NCBI GenBank assembly: GCA_951812975.1
Contig: CATOTC010000001.1
Location: 1,582,001-1,646,000, forward strand
Length of the DNA: 64,000 nucleotides
DNA from: an uncultured Acidimicrobiales bacterium
Lineage (GTDB): Bacteria; Actinomycetota; Acidimicrobiia; Acidimicrobiales; Aldehydirespiratoraceae
Direction: 5' to 3'
Shown piece by piece: positions 17,076-27,711 of this stretch; position 1 is the first letter of the stretch; the number at the start of each line of letters is the position of its first letter. A model generated the notes under the pieces. It had not been told where the DNA came from. It was given only the letters and a program-made list of their open reading frames with translations, and did no database searches. Made by a program: the position numbers and the translations under genes.

Positions 17076-17091
17076 TGTTTCACGTGGAACA
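17076..17091. other. parS centromere site 2 (one mismatch)
   Basis: TGTTTCACGTGGAACA differs from the parS palindrome at one base, a variant common in actinobacteria. It directly abuts the 3' end of rsmG. Confidence 0.92.
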
Positions 17092-17092
17092 T

Positions 17093-17722
17093 CTAAAACA
17101 ACGGCGCTCGGCGGCGAGCCGCCTCACGACGGGGAAACCGGTCAGCAATAGCCTTACCCGTCCGCTGAACACGAAGATACCCACCTGCACTCGTCTCCCA
17201 ACGTTCAACAACCAAAGCCGCCAACGGAGAAAGATCAGCAGCCAGCCACGTGTCGGCAGTGCTGTCCGACACTGAAACCACCAGCGAGCCGCCTTCAGCA
17301 AGCAACGGAAGTCCGCACTCTGCAACTTCGCTTGGAGGCCCAAAAAGGCGCGCGACAACAAGATCGTTCATTGACCGCCAGTGAGGATCATGCGCGTAGT
17401 CATCCGCTCGTCCGTGCACCACATCGACACGACTCTCCAGGCCAACGGCCCGAACGGCGTCGAGTGCAATCCCGCAGCGGCGTGAGCTGGAATCCAAGAG
17501 TCGCCAAGTCGTTTCTGGGTGCTGAATTGCGAGCAAAACCCCCGGGACACCCACCCCAGTACCCAAATCAACACAGCGTGTGCCCTGTTTCAGGAGTGTA
17601 ACAGGCGAAATATAGCCTTCGGCGTGCCCGCAAAACTCATCGATCGAACCCGAACCCAGTGATCCGGCAGCTCGCGCCGGTTCCCAAACTGCTTCCAACG
17701 CTGCGTACTGCGGTTCAGTCAC
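17093..17722 (-). CDS. rsmG: 16S rRNA (guanine-N7) methyltransferase RsmG
   Basis: RsmG methylates G527 of 16S rRNA. The SAM motif DLGTGVGVPGVLLA at about residues 70-83 and the following LLDSSSRRCGIAL fit the family. GTG 17722 (MTEPQYAALEAVWEP) gives the usual length of about 209 residues. The frame remains open further upstream, through repeat sequence without homology. It lies between jag and parA as in other actinobacteria, but is bracketed by direct copies of a roughly 120-155 bp repeat. Confidence 0.93.
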   Translation of the reverse strand: MTEPQYAALEAVWEPARAAGSLGSGSIDEFCGHAEGYISPVTLLKQGTRCVDLGTGVGVPGVLLAIQHPETTWRLLDSSSRRCGIALDAVRAVGLESRVDVVHGRADDYAHDPHWRSMNDLVVARLFGPPSEVAECGLPLLAEGGSLVVSVSDSTADTWLAADLSPLAALVVERWETSAGGYLRVQRTGKAIADRFPRREAARRRAPLF

Positions 17723-17744
17723 CCGCTCGCGACTGCGTTGCTTA

Positions 17745-17862
17745 CCGCTCTTGTTCGCTGAACTCCACCACGCGCTGTTGTTCGCTGGGCTCACGGGGCC
17801 GCTCGGGCCGCGGCCTCGTCCGGCGCGGTCCTGTTCGACATCAATCCGCTCGGCCTCGGAGT
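17745..17862. repeat. Dispersed intergenic repeat, copy 2 (between jag and rsmG)
   Basis: Same block order as copy 1: GCTCTTGTTCGCTG, TGTTCGCTGGGCTCACGGGG, CCGCTCGGGCC, then GCGGTCCTGTTCGACATC and ATCCGCTCGGCCTC. It ends at the jag stop codon. A shorter third copy of the TTGTTCGCT...GGGCCGCT core is at 47905-47945. Confidence 0.8.
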
Positions 17863-17863
17863 C

Positions 17864-18805
17864 CTAGACGTCCGCGGGAGCAATCACTACGTATCGGCGA
17901 GGGTCTTCCCCTTCGGAGAGCGTCTTGACACCCTCTGCGCCATCAACGGCGTCGTGGACAACCTTTCGATCCGCTGCACTCATGGGTTCAAGCGATCGAG
18001 GCACACCGGAGTTGCGTACTTCGGCCGCCTGGTCATGGGCGAATCGAACGAGGGCAGCATTCCGTCGAGCAATCACGCCACCTACATCCACTCGAACTCG
18101 ACCATTGCGCGCGCTGCCTGCTCGGCGCTGCAGAACAGTCCGAACGAGATCGTCGATTGCGCCCGCAGTCACTCCACGGTGACCAACCATCCGGCCCAGA
18201 TCGTCACCACTGACCGTAATCCGGATCTCATCGCTTCCAATGTTCTCCCTCTGGAAGTCAACGGCCGTACCGAACCGTTCGGCCAAACCTCCAACAAACT
18301 CTTCAGCGAGGTCTGCCTGCTGGGGCAACGGCATCATTTCTTGGTCATCGTTCACAGTTTCTACCTTCTTCTTACGTGTTTCCGGTTTCTCGGATGTATT
18401 CGACTTCTTGGACGTCTTCGGAGTCTGTTTATCCTGCTCCACCTTCTGATCCGGCGAAGGTCGGTCATCGGAACCCTTCCCTGAGGGTTTCTTGCCTTTG
18501 TTCTTGGCCCGCGCAGATTGACCTCGACTGGCATCCTGCTTCCGGTTTCCGCCGTTGCGGTTGCTCTGGCCCCCGCGGCCACGCCTGTTGCCACGATCAC
18601 GCCGATTGCGGTTCTCTTTGGACCGAGGAGTGGTGGGACGAACTCGTGCCCGTACTCGGGCCGGTTCTTTAACCCGGCCGAACACCCCGGTCTTGACATC
18701 GCTGAGGACATCGAACTCCGCATCGTCTTCGTGAACACCGAGCCGATCCAAGGCGTGTTCTTTAGCTAGTTCGATCGATTCACCGATGCTTTCTACCCAT
18801 TCCAT
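17864..18805 (-). CDS. jag: RNA-binding protein Jag/KhpB (Jag_N, KH, R3H)
   Basis: The 313-residue protein begins with a Jag_N domain (WVESIGESIELAKEHALDRLGV). A basic, disordered linker of about 100 residues rich in Arg, Asn, Lys and Ser follows, then a KH domain with LGRMVGHRGVTAGAID and a C-terminal R3H-like part (RFAHDQAAEV). KhpB proteins bind RNA and affect cell elongation and division. AAAAGGAG precedes the ATG at good distance. It follows yidC on the same strand, the conserved order. Confidence 0.93.
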   Translation of the reverse strand: MEWVESIGESIELAKEHALDRLGVHEDDAEFDVLSDVKTGVFGRVKEPARVRARVRPTTPRSKENRNRRDRGNRRGRGGQSNRNGGNRKQDASRGQSARAKNKGKKPSGKGSDDRPSPDQKVEQDKQTPKTSKKSNTSEKPETRKKKVETVNDDQEMMPLPQQADLAEEFVGGLAERFGTAVDFQRENIGSDEIRITVSGDDLGRMVGHRGVTAGAIDDLVRTVLQRRAGSARNGRVRVDVGGVIARRNAALVRFAHDQAAEVRNSGVPRSLEPMSAADRKVVHDAVDGAEGVKTLSEGEDPRRYVVIAPADV

Positions 18806-18868
18806 CGCTGCTCCTTTTCATTGTTGCGCTGCCAGACTCAGTCGAGTCCCGCCGTTGAGAGCCGGCCG

Positions 18869-20089
18869 CTACTTCTTTCGTTTCTTGTGTTGTGCAGAAC
18901 CTGGTTCAGTAGTTCGACCAGGCCCTCGATGGTGCCGTGACGGGGCGTTGCCCGTCCGACCTGCACCCGTGCGTTTAGGTTTCTGACTATTCGTTGTGGA
19001 CTTGCCGGCAGCCTTGGCCCGAGAACCCTTGCCAGCTTCTTGACCACGATCCTTGTTGCCGCGCGATCGATTCGACGCAGTCTGTCTAGGCGCTGGTTTC
19101 TTGCCCTTGTTCTTGGCATAAGTGCCATCGCGCTTGGGGGTCGGCACACCCTTCTTGGGAGTCGTACGCCCACCTGACGCGGCGTGCTCCTGATCCGCGT
19201 CCTTCATCTGTTCGCGTTTCTTGGCCAGCAATGCCCCTGGGCTGTCCTCTCCTCGATAGAGGCTCCGAGTGATATAAGCCTGCTGACCGATTCGATAAAG
19301 GTTCGACACAACGAAGTACACAACGAGCGCCGCTGGCATTGTGAAGCTGAACACGGGCAGCATGTAGGGCAGAATCTTCATCAGCATCTGTTGCTGGGGA
19401 GGCAGTGCTGAAGCACTCCTATTTTGAATCTGACGCTGCTGAAAAATGCTCGATACCAGCACAATCAGGATCAACAAAATGTAGGGGAGACCCGAGACCA
19501 GACTTTCGCCCAAGACGTCCTGAGCACTTCTCGACAGGTCCATGCCCCAAGACACCATCTCCGTGGGACGATCCCCGAGGGGCGTATCGCCGTCGCCGGC
19601 AAGGCGCAGGTACAGGTCACTGTCGACCGGAAGATTCTGAGGCAGGAACGGTCGATCTCTTGAACCGAAGGAGGTGCCGTCCAGTCCGAGCCCGGCAGAG
19701 AGCCGACCACTGGTCCAGCCGAACTGGTTGCCGAAATTGGTCGCCCGGCTGGTCAACCCCTGAACCACGCGGAACAACACCAGGAAGAGCGGCATCTGCA
19801 CGAGCAACGGCAGACAGCCCCCGAACATCGAGATGCCGTGCTCCTGTTGGAACGCCATCATCTCTTCGTTCAGCTTCTGGCGGTCACCGCGATTGCGGTT
19901 CTGGATCGCCTTCAACTCGGGTTGGTAACGCTGCATCTGCAGCATCGACTTCGTGCCCTTGAGCGTCAGAGGCGTGACGATGATCATCACCACCAACGTG
20001 AGGCCCGCAACAGCCATCCCGTAGGAGGGCCAGAGCTGATAACAGAAGGCGAGTACCTCACCGATCAAGTCGAATATCACATCGAACAT
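18869..20089 (-). CDS. yidC: Membrane protein insertase YidC with long basic tail
   Basis: YidC inserts and folds inner-membrane proteins. The 406-residue protein has the hydrophobic segments of the 60KD_IMP domain: [51 protein letters not shown] and [23 protein letters not shown]. The last 130 residues are a Lys/Arg/Gly-rich tail, probably contacting ribosomes as in other Gram-positive YidC. The yidD gene overlaps its start by 13 bp. The Shine-Dalgarno GGGGAG sits in a duplicated 18-bp block. Confidence 0.95.
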   Translation of the reverse strand: MFDVIFDLIGEVLAFCYQLWPSYGMAVAGLTLVVMIIVTPLTLKGTKSMLQMQRYQPELKAIQNRNRGDRQKLNEEMMAFQQEHGISMFGGCLPLLVQMPLFLVLFRVVQGLTSRATNFGNQFGWTSGRLSAGLGLDGTSFGSRDRPFLPQNLPVDSDLYLRLAGDGDTPLGDRPTEMVSWGMDLSRSAQDVLGESLVSGLPYILLILIVLVSSIFQQRQIQNRSASALPPQQQMLMKILPYMLPVFSFTMPAALVVYFVVSNLYRIGQQAYITRSLYRGEDSPGALLAKKREQMKDADQEHAASGGRTTPKKGVPTPKRDGTYAKNKGKKPAPRQTASNRSRGNKDRGQEAGKGSRAKAAGKSTTNSQKPKRTGAGRTGNAPSRHHRGPGRTTEPGSAQHKKRKK

Positions 20090-20352
20090 CTTGGCTCCCC
20101 AGTCACAGGCGGCTCCCCAGTCACAGGCACCGGGTCATACCCGGAAGTGCCCCAAGGATGACAACGACAAACCCGACGCGTCGCCAGCCAGACACCGCGG
20201 ACTGCCCCATGGGACTCGATCGCCTCGATCGCATACGTCGAGCATCCAGGCACATGTCGGCAGGGAGAAACACGACCCGCGGTGAACTGCTGGTACACCC
20301 GCACCAACGCTGTGAGCGAACGCGCCGCCAGACTGGTCCGACCAGCACTCAT
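20077..20352 (-). CDS. yidD: Membrane protein insertion efficiency factor YidD
   Basis: A small protein of 91 residues with the family core [33 protein letters not shown] and [17 protein letters not shown]. YidD assists YidC-mediated membrane insertion. It overlaps rnpA (4 bp) upstream and yidC (13 bp) downstream, the classical rpmH-rnpA-yidD-yidC order. Its C-terminus has PVTGEP twice, caused by an 18-bp duplication in the DNA at 20093-20128. Confidence 0.93.
   Translation of the reverse strand: MSAGRTSLAARSLTALVRVYQQFTAGRVSPCRHVPGCSTYAIEAIESHGAVRGVWLATRRVCRCHPWGTSGYDPVPVTGEPPVTGEPRCSM
20093..20128. repeat. 18-bp tandem duplication in yidD end / yidC leader
   Basis: GGCTCCCCAGTCACAGGC is repeated at 20093-20110 and 20111-20128. 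It doubles the PVTGEP residues of YidD and also the Shine-Dalgarno-like segment in front of yidC. Confidence 0.92.
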
Positions 20353-20708
20353 GAACCCGAACCCGACATCACTGTTTCGTGCAGGAGATCAGAAATCGTG
20401 TTTCTGAGCTCAGCGGGGGACCAGTGTCCAACCGAAACGGTGACCCTGAAAAGGTAGTCTCCCGGCGGAAGGAGTGACGGATCCTCACGAGAGATGTCAC
20501 GCAGTACCGCTCGCACCCGACGACGAATTCTGTTCCTCTGCACCGCATTCCCCACTGTGCGTGAGATTGCAAACCCTATTCTCGCGCTCTGCGTAGGATA
20601 ATGCGCGGGCGCGGGCCGCGAAACCAGTCGAAGCGGACCTCGACCGCGACGCACTCCCTCCGCTCGCAAACGTTCGAAGGAGCGACGACCAGACAGCGCC
20701 TCAATCAC
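20349..20708 (-). CDS. rnpA: Ribonuclease P protein component
   Basis: RnpA binds the catalytic RNA of RNase P and helps mature tRNA 5' ends. The signature [30 protein letters not shown] is present, beginning about residue 40 of 119. I set the start at GTG 20708 because it overlaps the rpmH stop as GTGA and gives the usual N-terminus ([13 protein letters not shown]). The longer open frame only reads rpmH in another phase. Confidence 0.93.
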   Translation of the reverse strand: MIEALSGRRSFERLRAEGVRRGRGPLRLVSRPAPAHYPTQSARIGFAISRTVGNAVQRNRIRRRVRAVLRDISREDPSLLPPGDYLFRVTVSVGHWSPAELRNTISDLLHETVMSGSGS

Positions 20709-20839
20709 GCGGACAACCGCGTCCGCTTCTTCTGGCGACGCCGGGTGAGCACTGAACGCCCGCCTCGAGTGCTCATGCGAGCACGAAAGCCGTGCTTGAC
20801 ATTTCGCTTTCGCACATTCGGTTGATAAGTCCGCTTCAT
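20705..20839 (-). CDS. rpmH: 50S ribosomal protein L34
   Basis: The 44-residue protein [20 protein letters not shown] continues to [20 protein letters not shown], an unmistakable L34 of normal length. GGAGGAAC gives a strong Shine-Dalgarno before ATG 20839. First gene of the leftward rpmH-rnpA-yidD-yidC-jag-rsmG series starting at the origin. Confidence 0.98.
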   Translation of the reverse strand: MKRTYQPNVRKRNVKHGFRARMSTRGGRSVLTRRRQKKRTRLSA

Positions 20840-21252
20840 TGTTCCTCCACAAAGCACCCGCAGAAAGTACGGCCGTGCCAAAGGCCGGATCCTCTCCGAA
20901 CCCGACCAAGTTCTTCGATCACAGTAGGGTTGCAAGGCTACAGCAACAACCACCCGAATCGGTCTGAGAACCCACTCCGACCTGTGCGTCGCAACACCGG
21001 CGAAGGCACCGCCGATCGCCGAGGTCCAGACGATGATCACAAACTACAATGGTGAAACTTACAGCTCAACAAGTGTAACACAAATGTAATTTAGCTCCCT
21101 CTATGTCCCGTGAACAGGGACGATGAGAAGACCGTCGAGTTAAAGTTGCAGACCACGTGAAGGTTGCTAAGTTCACCCCCTACCACGGTTAGGTTGCCCC
21201 ACCGACAAGCGACGCGCTCGCGGGTCATCACTGTTACCTTTACCAAGCTTTA
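20840..21252. other. rpmH-dnaA intergenic region, part of the origin
   Basis: A 413-bp gap between divergent rpmH and dnaA with no gene. It holds the candidate rpmH promoter and a comparatively AT-rich stretch near 21040-21095. I found no clear DnaA box inside it and no Shine-Dalgarno before dnaA. Gene orientation switches here from leftward to rightward, as expected at a replication origin. Confidence 0.7.
20921..20949 (-). promoter_or_regulatory. Candidate promoter of rpmH
   Basis: On the minus strand TTGTTG (20944-20949) and TACTGT (20921-20926) are separated by 17 bp, about 80 bp before the rpmH start codon. This is a reasonable sigma-70-type arrangement. No experimental support is visible. 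Confidence 0.45.
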
Positions 21253-22698
21253 ATGAATCAGTCGTCCACACCTGTGGACAATCCTGTGGAGAATCAATTG
21301 AACACCAACGATGCAGACGCAGCGACCGGCTTGTGGAGTTCCTGCGCAGAGAGTATTCGTGCCCAAGTAAGCGACGCCGTCTGGCACACCACCTTCAGCG
21401 GTGCCAGAGTCGCCGCGTTCGACGGGGGAGAGCTGGTCATCGTTGTCCCCAACGGCCTGCAGAAGGAACGAATCGAGGGCAGATACCTCGGACTCGTACA
21501 ACACGCGATCGAAGAGAGTCACTCCGACGCAACCGTCCGCGTGGAGATAGACACGGACGGAACCAAGGACCTCTTCGATGTCCCCCTCGCCGACCTCACC
21601 ACCCCTCCCGAGTATCAGCGCACGCCAGAGGTGATTTCTGAGACACTCTCCGAGGAGTCACCCGAGGCAAGGACCGAACTTGAGGACAAGTTCACCTTCG
21701 AGCACTTCGTCATCGGCCCCTCGAACCACTTCGCACATGCAGCCGCACTGTCCGTAGCCGAAACACCGGCGGCCGGCTACAACCCGCTGTTCATCCACGG
21801 CGACTCAGGACTCGGCAAGACCCACCTGCTGCGCGGCATCGCCCACTACGTCCGAAGCCACTACTCGCACTACAAAGTCCGCTACGTCTCGACCGAGACG
21901 TTCCTCAACGAATTCGTCCAAGCAATCCGCACCAACACCCAGCCCGAGTTCAAACGCCGCTACCGCACCAACGACGTCCTGCTCATCGACGACATCCAAT
22001 TCATGGAAGGCAAGGAAGGCCTCCAGGAAGAATTCTTCCACACCTTCAACGAACTGCACCAGAACAACAAGCAGATCGTGCTCTCATCGGATCGCACACC
22101 CGATGCCATGCCGACCCTCGAAGAACGCCTCCGAAACCGCTTCAAGTCGGGACTGACCACAGACATCCAGCGCCCCGACCTCGAAACCCGACTCGCCATC
22201 CTCCGCAAGAAAGCCGAGTCGCGAACGATCGAGATACCCAACGACGTCTTCACCTTCATCGCCGAGAACATCACCCAGTCGATCCGAGAACTCGAAGGCG
22301 CGCTCATCAAAGTTACCGCCTACGCCAGCCTCACCCGGCAGCCACTCGACATGCGGCTCGCCAGCTTCGTCCTCGCCGACCTGATCAACAGCTCCCAGAA
22401 ACCGCCCGTCACCGCGGCGCGCATCATCGAACTCACCGCAGAGATGTTCAACTTCGACCTCGACCAGATAACCGGCGGGAGCCGGCGCCGACCGCTCGTG
22501 GACGCACGCCAAGTCGCCATGTACGTCGTACGCAACATGACCGACCTCAGCTTCCCCGACATCGGCCGCGCCTTCGGCGACCGCGACCACACCACCGTGA
22601 TGCACGCCGTACGCAAGATCGAAGCCCGAATGGGCGAACGCCAACAGATATTCGACAAGGTCACCGAGCTCCAACGTCGACTCAACGACCCACCGTGA
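21253..22698 (+). CDS. dnaA: Chromosomal replication initiator DnaA
   Basis: DnaA binds origin DnaA boxes and opens the duplex in its ATP form. The 481-residue protein has the N-terminal domain I (WSSCAESIRAQVSDAVWHTTF), Walker A GDSGLGKTH near residue 183, Walker B LLIDDIQF and the DNA-binding signature FGDRDHTTVMHAVRK near residue 441. ATG 21253 has no Shine-Dalgarno. Codons 4-10 themselves contain two inverted DnaA-box-like nonamers. dnaN follows. Confidence 0.98.
   Translation: MNQSSTPVDNPVENQLNTNDADAATGLWSSCAESIRAQVSDAVWHTTFSGARVAAFDGGELVIVVPNGLQKERIEGRYLGLVQHAIEESHSDATVRVEIDTDGTKDLFDVPLADLTTPPEYQRTPEVISETLSEESPEARTELEDKFTFEHFVIGPSNHFAHAAALSVAETPAAGYNPLFIHGDSGLGKTHLLRGIAHYVRSHYSHYKVRYVSTETFLNEFVQAIRTNTQPEFKRRYRTNDVLLIDDIQFMEGKEGLQEEFFHTFNELHQNNKQIVLSSDRTPDAMPTLEERLRNRFKSGLTTDIQRPDLETRLAILRKKAESRTIEIPNDVFTFIAENITQSIRELEGALIKVTAYASLTRQPLDMRLASFVLADLINSSQKPPVTAARIIELTAEMFNFDLDQITGGSRRRPLVDARQVAMYVVRNMTDLSFPDIGRAFGDRDHTTVMHAVRKIEARMGERQQIFDKVTELQRRLNDPP
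21262..21281. promoter_or_regulatory. Inverted pair of DnaA boxes in the first codons of dnaA
   Basis: TCGTCCACA (21262-21270) and TGTGGACAA (21273-21281, reverse complement TTGTCCACA) are close to the high-GC actinobacterial DnaA box TTGTCCACA. They face each other with 2 bp between. Binding here could autoregulate dnaA. Confidence 0.6.
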
Positions 22699-22964
22699 AA
22701 CAACCCCGAAGTCAGCACGGCCGAGTTCACAACCAGTGAAAAAGCTGTAGACCACCTGTGCAACAGCAGTGGGCAGACCCTGAACAACCCACGCGATATC
22801 CACAACCGAACCTCGAGCACAAGTCAAACTGTGAAACCACAGGCAGAAGGTGTGTACACGAAAACCGCTGAAACACAAGGCAGACTGACAACCATCCACA
22901 ATCCACAACCCCTATGGACTCCTACCAGAATGGATCCATACAACTCAGGAGAAGCAACCGCACA
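22699..22964. other. dnaA-dnaN intergenic region, likely oriC core
   Basis: A 266-bp gap without a gene, in the usual position of actinobacterial oriC. DnaA-box-like nonamers ATATCCACA (22796-22804), CCATCCACA (22892-22900) and CAATCCACA (22899-22907) are visible. More degenerate ones (for example around 22745-22765) are possible. The dnaN promoter must also lie here. Confidence 0.65.
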
Positions 22965-24062
22965 ATGAGCATGCAGTTCCGATGTGAAAGAGACGTGCTC
23001 TCAGATGCCCTCAACACGGCAGGCCGCGGCGTGGCAACCCGCGGGGGCGCAGCAATGGTCGGAGGGGTCCGGCTCGAGCTCTCCGGCGACCGACTCACCG
23101 CAACAGGCAGTGACGGCGACCTGACGATCTCGGTGACCGTGGCAGTCAACGGATCAGGCGACGGCACAACGGTCATGCGCTCGAAACTGATGGCCGACGT
23201 GGTCCGTTCGCTGCGCCCAGGTGCAGTCGACGTGGTGATTGAAGGTGAGGATGCACGCATCGTCGCCAACCCGTCGGAATTCTCGATCAGAGTGGTCGCC
23301 GGTGACGAATTCCCTGAGATTCCCGAACCCTCGGGTGACCTGGTGACGCTCGACGCAGCTATGTTCAAAGCGGCAATCGAACAAGTCGGCAAAGCGGCGT
23401 CATCCGACGACGCCAGGCCGATCCTGACCGGTGTGCTGATGGCTGCAGAATCGGGTGGGCTGCGGCTCGTGTCAACGGACTCCTACCGACTCGCCATGTG
23501 CGACATCGACGGCCTTACAGTGCTCGGCGACCAGCAGAAGGTGCTGGTACCCAGCCGTGCTCTCAAAGAACTCGCCCGCATCGTCGACGACGAGGAAGAG
23601 ATCACCCTGTCGCTTGGCGAGCAGAACGCCAGCTTCTCAGTCGGAGGCGCCACCGTCACCACCCGGCTCATCGAAGGCGACTTCCCGAACTACAACCGAC
23701 TGATCCCCGAAACACACGAGAACCGGCTCACCGTCGACCGCGAGAAGCTGCTCGACGCCCTGCGCCGTGTGCGGCTGCTGGCTCAGGAGTCGACCCCGAT
23801 ACGGATGTCGATGTCGGCCGAAGGGCTGGAGGTGGCCGCCGTCGCACAGGAGGTGGGCGAGGCGCACGAAGCCCTCGAAGCCGAATACCAGGGCGAAGAA
23901 CTCATGGTCGCGTTCAATCCCGAATACCTGATCGACGGGATCGAAGCCTCCCCGGGGTCACAGGTCGTGCTCGAAACAATCGGCGAACTGAAACCCGCCC
24001 TGCTCAAGTCCTCCGAAGACCCCAACTTTCTGTATCTGCTGATGCCGGTGCGCGTCGGCTAG
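22965..24062 (+). CDS. dnaN: DNA polymerase III beta sliding clamp
   Basis: The 365-residue protein has the three clamp domains. Recognisable parts are MQFRCERDVLSDALNTAGRG, ASSDDARPILTGVLM, STDSYRLAM and the end FLYLLMPVRVG with the typical MPVR motif. It encircles DNA and tethers polymerase. I take ATG 22965 (MSMQFRCERD), preceded by AGGAGAAGC. The longer open frame begins in the origin region. dnaA and recF flank it. Confidence 0.97.
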   Translation: MSMQFRCERDVLSDALNTAGRGVATRGGAAMVGGVRLELSGDRLTATGSDGDLTISVTVAVNGSGDGTTVMRSKLMADVVRSLRPGAVDVVIEGEDARIVANPSEFSIRVVAGDEFPEIPEPSGDLVTLDAAMFKAAIEQVGKAASSDDARPILTGVLMAAESGGLRLVSTDSYRLAMCDIDGLTVLGDQQKVLVPSRALKELARIVDDEEEITLSLGEQNASFSVGGATVTTRLIEGDFPNYNRLIPETHENRLTVDREKLLDALRRVRLLAQESTPIRMSMSAEGLEVAAVAQEVGEAHEALEAEYQGEELMVAFNPEYLIDGIEASPGSQVVLETIGELKPALLKSSEDPNFLYLLMPVRVG

Positions 24063-24086
24063 CGGCAGGAGCCGCGGCCACACCTG

Positions 24087-25172
24087 ATGACAATCCACAG
24101 GCTGGAGCTGCTCGACTTCCGGATCTACGGTGAGGCTGCGGTCGAGTTCGATCCTGGACTGACTGTGATCGTCGGAGAGAACGGCCAGGGCAAGACCAGC
24201 CTGCTCGAAGCCATCAGCTGGATCGCCGGGCTCGGATCATTCCGCGGCGTCGCCGACGACACGCTGATTCGCGTGGGCGCGGACTCCGCGGTCATCCGAG
24301 CCGAGGCGACCGATCCCGACAGCCGCAAACAGCTCGTCGAAGTCGAACTTCCGAGGGTCGGAAGAAACCGCGTGAAACTCAACCGCCAAGCACTGCGCCG
24401 CAAAGGCGACCTGATCGGGGTCGTCCCCGTGACCGTGTTCTCACCCGACGACCTCGAACTCGTGAAAGGTGGACCCGCGGGCCGGCGACGATGGCTCGAC
24501 GCCGCCTCGGCCAGCCTGCAACCGAGCCACGACACGCTCTGCAACGACCTGGAACGGATCGTCAAACAACGCAACGCCCTGCTGCGCTCGGCCGGCGGCC
24601 GCCTCGACCCCGACGGCGCGTTCACCCTCGACGTGTGGGACTCCAAACTCGCCGAAACCGGAACCGCGCTGCGAATCGCACGCGAAGTGCTGCTCGAAGA
24701 GATCGAACCGCAACTCTGTTCGGCGTACGAAGCAGTCGCCCGCAAACCCACCAAGATCAGCGCGCACTATGCGGCCAGCTGGCAGGGAGACCTGGCTGCA
24801 GCCCTCGAACAGAGCCGCACGATCGACCTCAGGCGGGGCGTCTCAACGATCGGGCCGCACCGCGACGAGATCACCCTGCAGATTGGTGGCACCCCGGCGC
24901 GGACACACGGCTCGCAGGGTGAACAGCGGTCACTGGTGCTGGCGATGCGGCTCGCCGTCGACTCGCTGATACGCCGGAGTGGAACCGCCGAACCGGTGGT
25001 GCTGCTCGACGACGTGTTCTCCGAACTCGACGGCGGCCGTGCACAAGCGCTGCTCGAATCGCTGCCCGAAGGCCAACGGCTGCTCACGACAGCCACCTGG
25101 GTGCCCCCCTGCGCAACCCCGGACAGAGTGCTTGAAGTCACCGCCGGAACAGTGCTGGAAAAGCCCTCATGA
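24087..25172 (+). CDS. recF: DNA replication/repair protein RecF
   Basis: RecF is an SMC-like ATPase that loads RecA at single-strand gaps. The 361-residue protein has Walker A GENGQGKTS at residues 30-38, the GGPAGRRRWLDAASA motif, the ABC signature SQGEQRSLVLAMRLA and Walker B PVVLLDDVFSELD. The place after dnaN is canonical. Its stop overlaps the start of the DUF721 gene (ATGA). Confidence 0.97.
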   Translation: MTIHRLELLDFRIYGEAAVEFDPGLTVIVGENGQGKTSLLEAISWIAGLGSFRGVADDTLIRVGADSAVIRAEATDPDSRKQLVEVELPRVGRNRVKLNRQALRRKGDLIGVVPVTVFSPDDLELVKGGPAGRRRWLDAASASLQPSHDTLCNDLERIVKQRNALLRSAGGRLDPDGAFTLDVWDSKLAETGTALRIAREVLLEEIEPQLCSAYEAVARKPTKISAHYAASWQGDLAAALEQSRTIDLRRGVSTIGPHRDEITLQIGGTPARTHGSQGEQRSLVLAMRLAVDSLIRRSGTAEPVVLLDDVFSELDGGRAQALLESLPEGQRLLTTATWVPPCATPDRVLEVTAGTVLEKPS

Positions 25173-25495
25173 GCGGAGGCGACGACGGGCCGAGAAGACT
25201 CCGGTCGAGCCTCGACCGGATGATGCGGCACATGAATGCGCCCAGCATCGACCTGCTCAGGGCGGTCTTCGTCGAATGGCCCGAAATCGTCGGAGAGGAC
25301 GTCGCAGAGCACGCCCGGCCCAGTGCCATAGACGGACAGACGCTGGTGGTAATCGCCGACGACACGACCTGGGCGAGCCAACTCCGCTGGCTTGAGAACC
25401 AACTGATCAGCAGGATCGAGAAAGTCTCCGGATCCGACCGGATCAAGGCCATCAAAGTAAGGGTCGCGCCGCAAGGATCAAGCCCCTCGGACTGA
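25169..25495 (+). CDS. DUF721/DciA-family protein
   Basis: A 108-residue protein with the DUF721 pattern VFVEWPEIVGEDVAEHARPSAIDGQTLVVIADDTTWASQL, positioned between recF and gyrB as in other actinobacteria. DUF721 proteins include DciA, which helps load or activate the replicative helicase DnaB in bacteria without DnaC. That role is plausible here but rests on family membership. Confidence 0.88.
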   Translation: MSGGDDGPRRLRSSLDRMMRHMNAPSIDLLRAVFVEWPEIVGEDVAEHARPSAIDGQTLVVIADDTTWASQLRWLENQLISRIEKVSGSDRIKAIKVRVAPQGSSPSD

Positions 25496-25548
25496 TAGAC
25501 TCAGACCCAGTGTATGAGCCTGCAAATCAGCATCTCAAAGGCATCGCG

Positions 25549-25582
25549 ACACCACCCGAAACCCGCAATTTGCTTGTGGTGT
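25549..25582 (+). promoter_or_regulatory. Hairpin in the gyrB leader
   Basis: ACACCAC (25549-25555) pairs perfectly with GTGGTGT (25576-25582) across a 20-nt loop in the 217-bp region between the DUF721 gene and the chosen gyrB start. It could be a terminator-like or control element. The function is unknown. Confidence 0.3.
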
Positions 25583-25712
25583 GGGGTTCGACAGGGTCAA
25601 CCCGGTGAGCGGGAACAACAAGCCAGGCATCCCGAATGAGAACGCCGCCCGCGCACAGGGCCACCGCTCGAACGGCCGCGGAGGCGTCTCGAACGGACAG
25701 ACCGAGGCAAAG

Positions 25713-27701
<1,989 letters not shown>

Positions 27702-27711
27702 AGGATCCGGC

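Noticed and set aside
25581..25712. 44-residue N-terminal extension of GyrB from GTG 25581
   Set aside because: No homology to GyrB, and the start codon would lie within a hairpin arm. ATG 25713 gives the conserved N-terminus.
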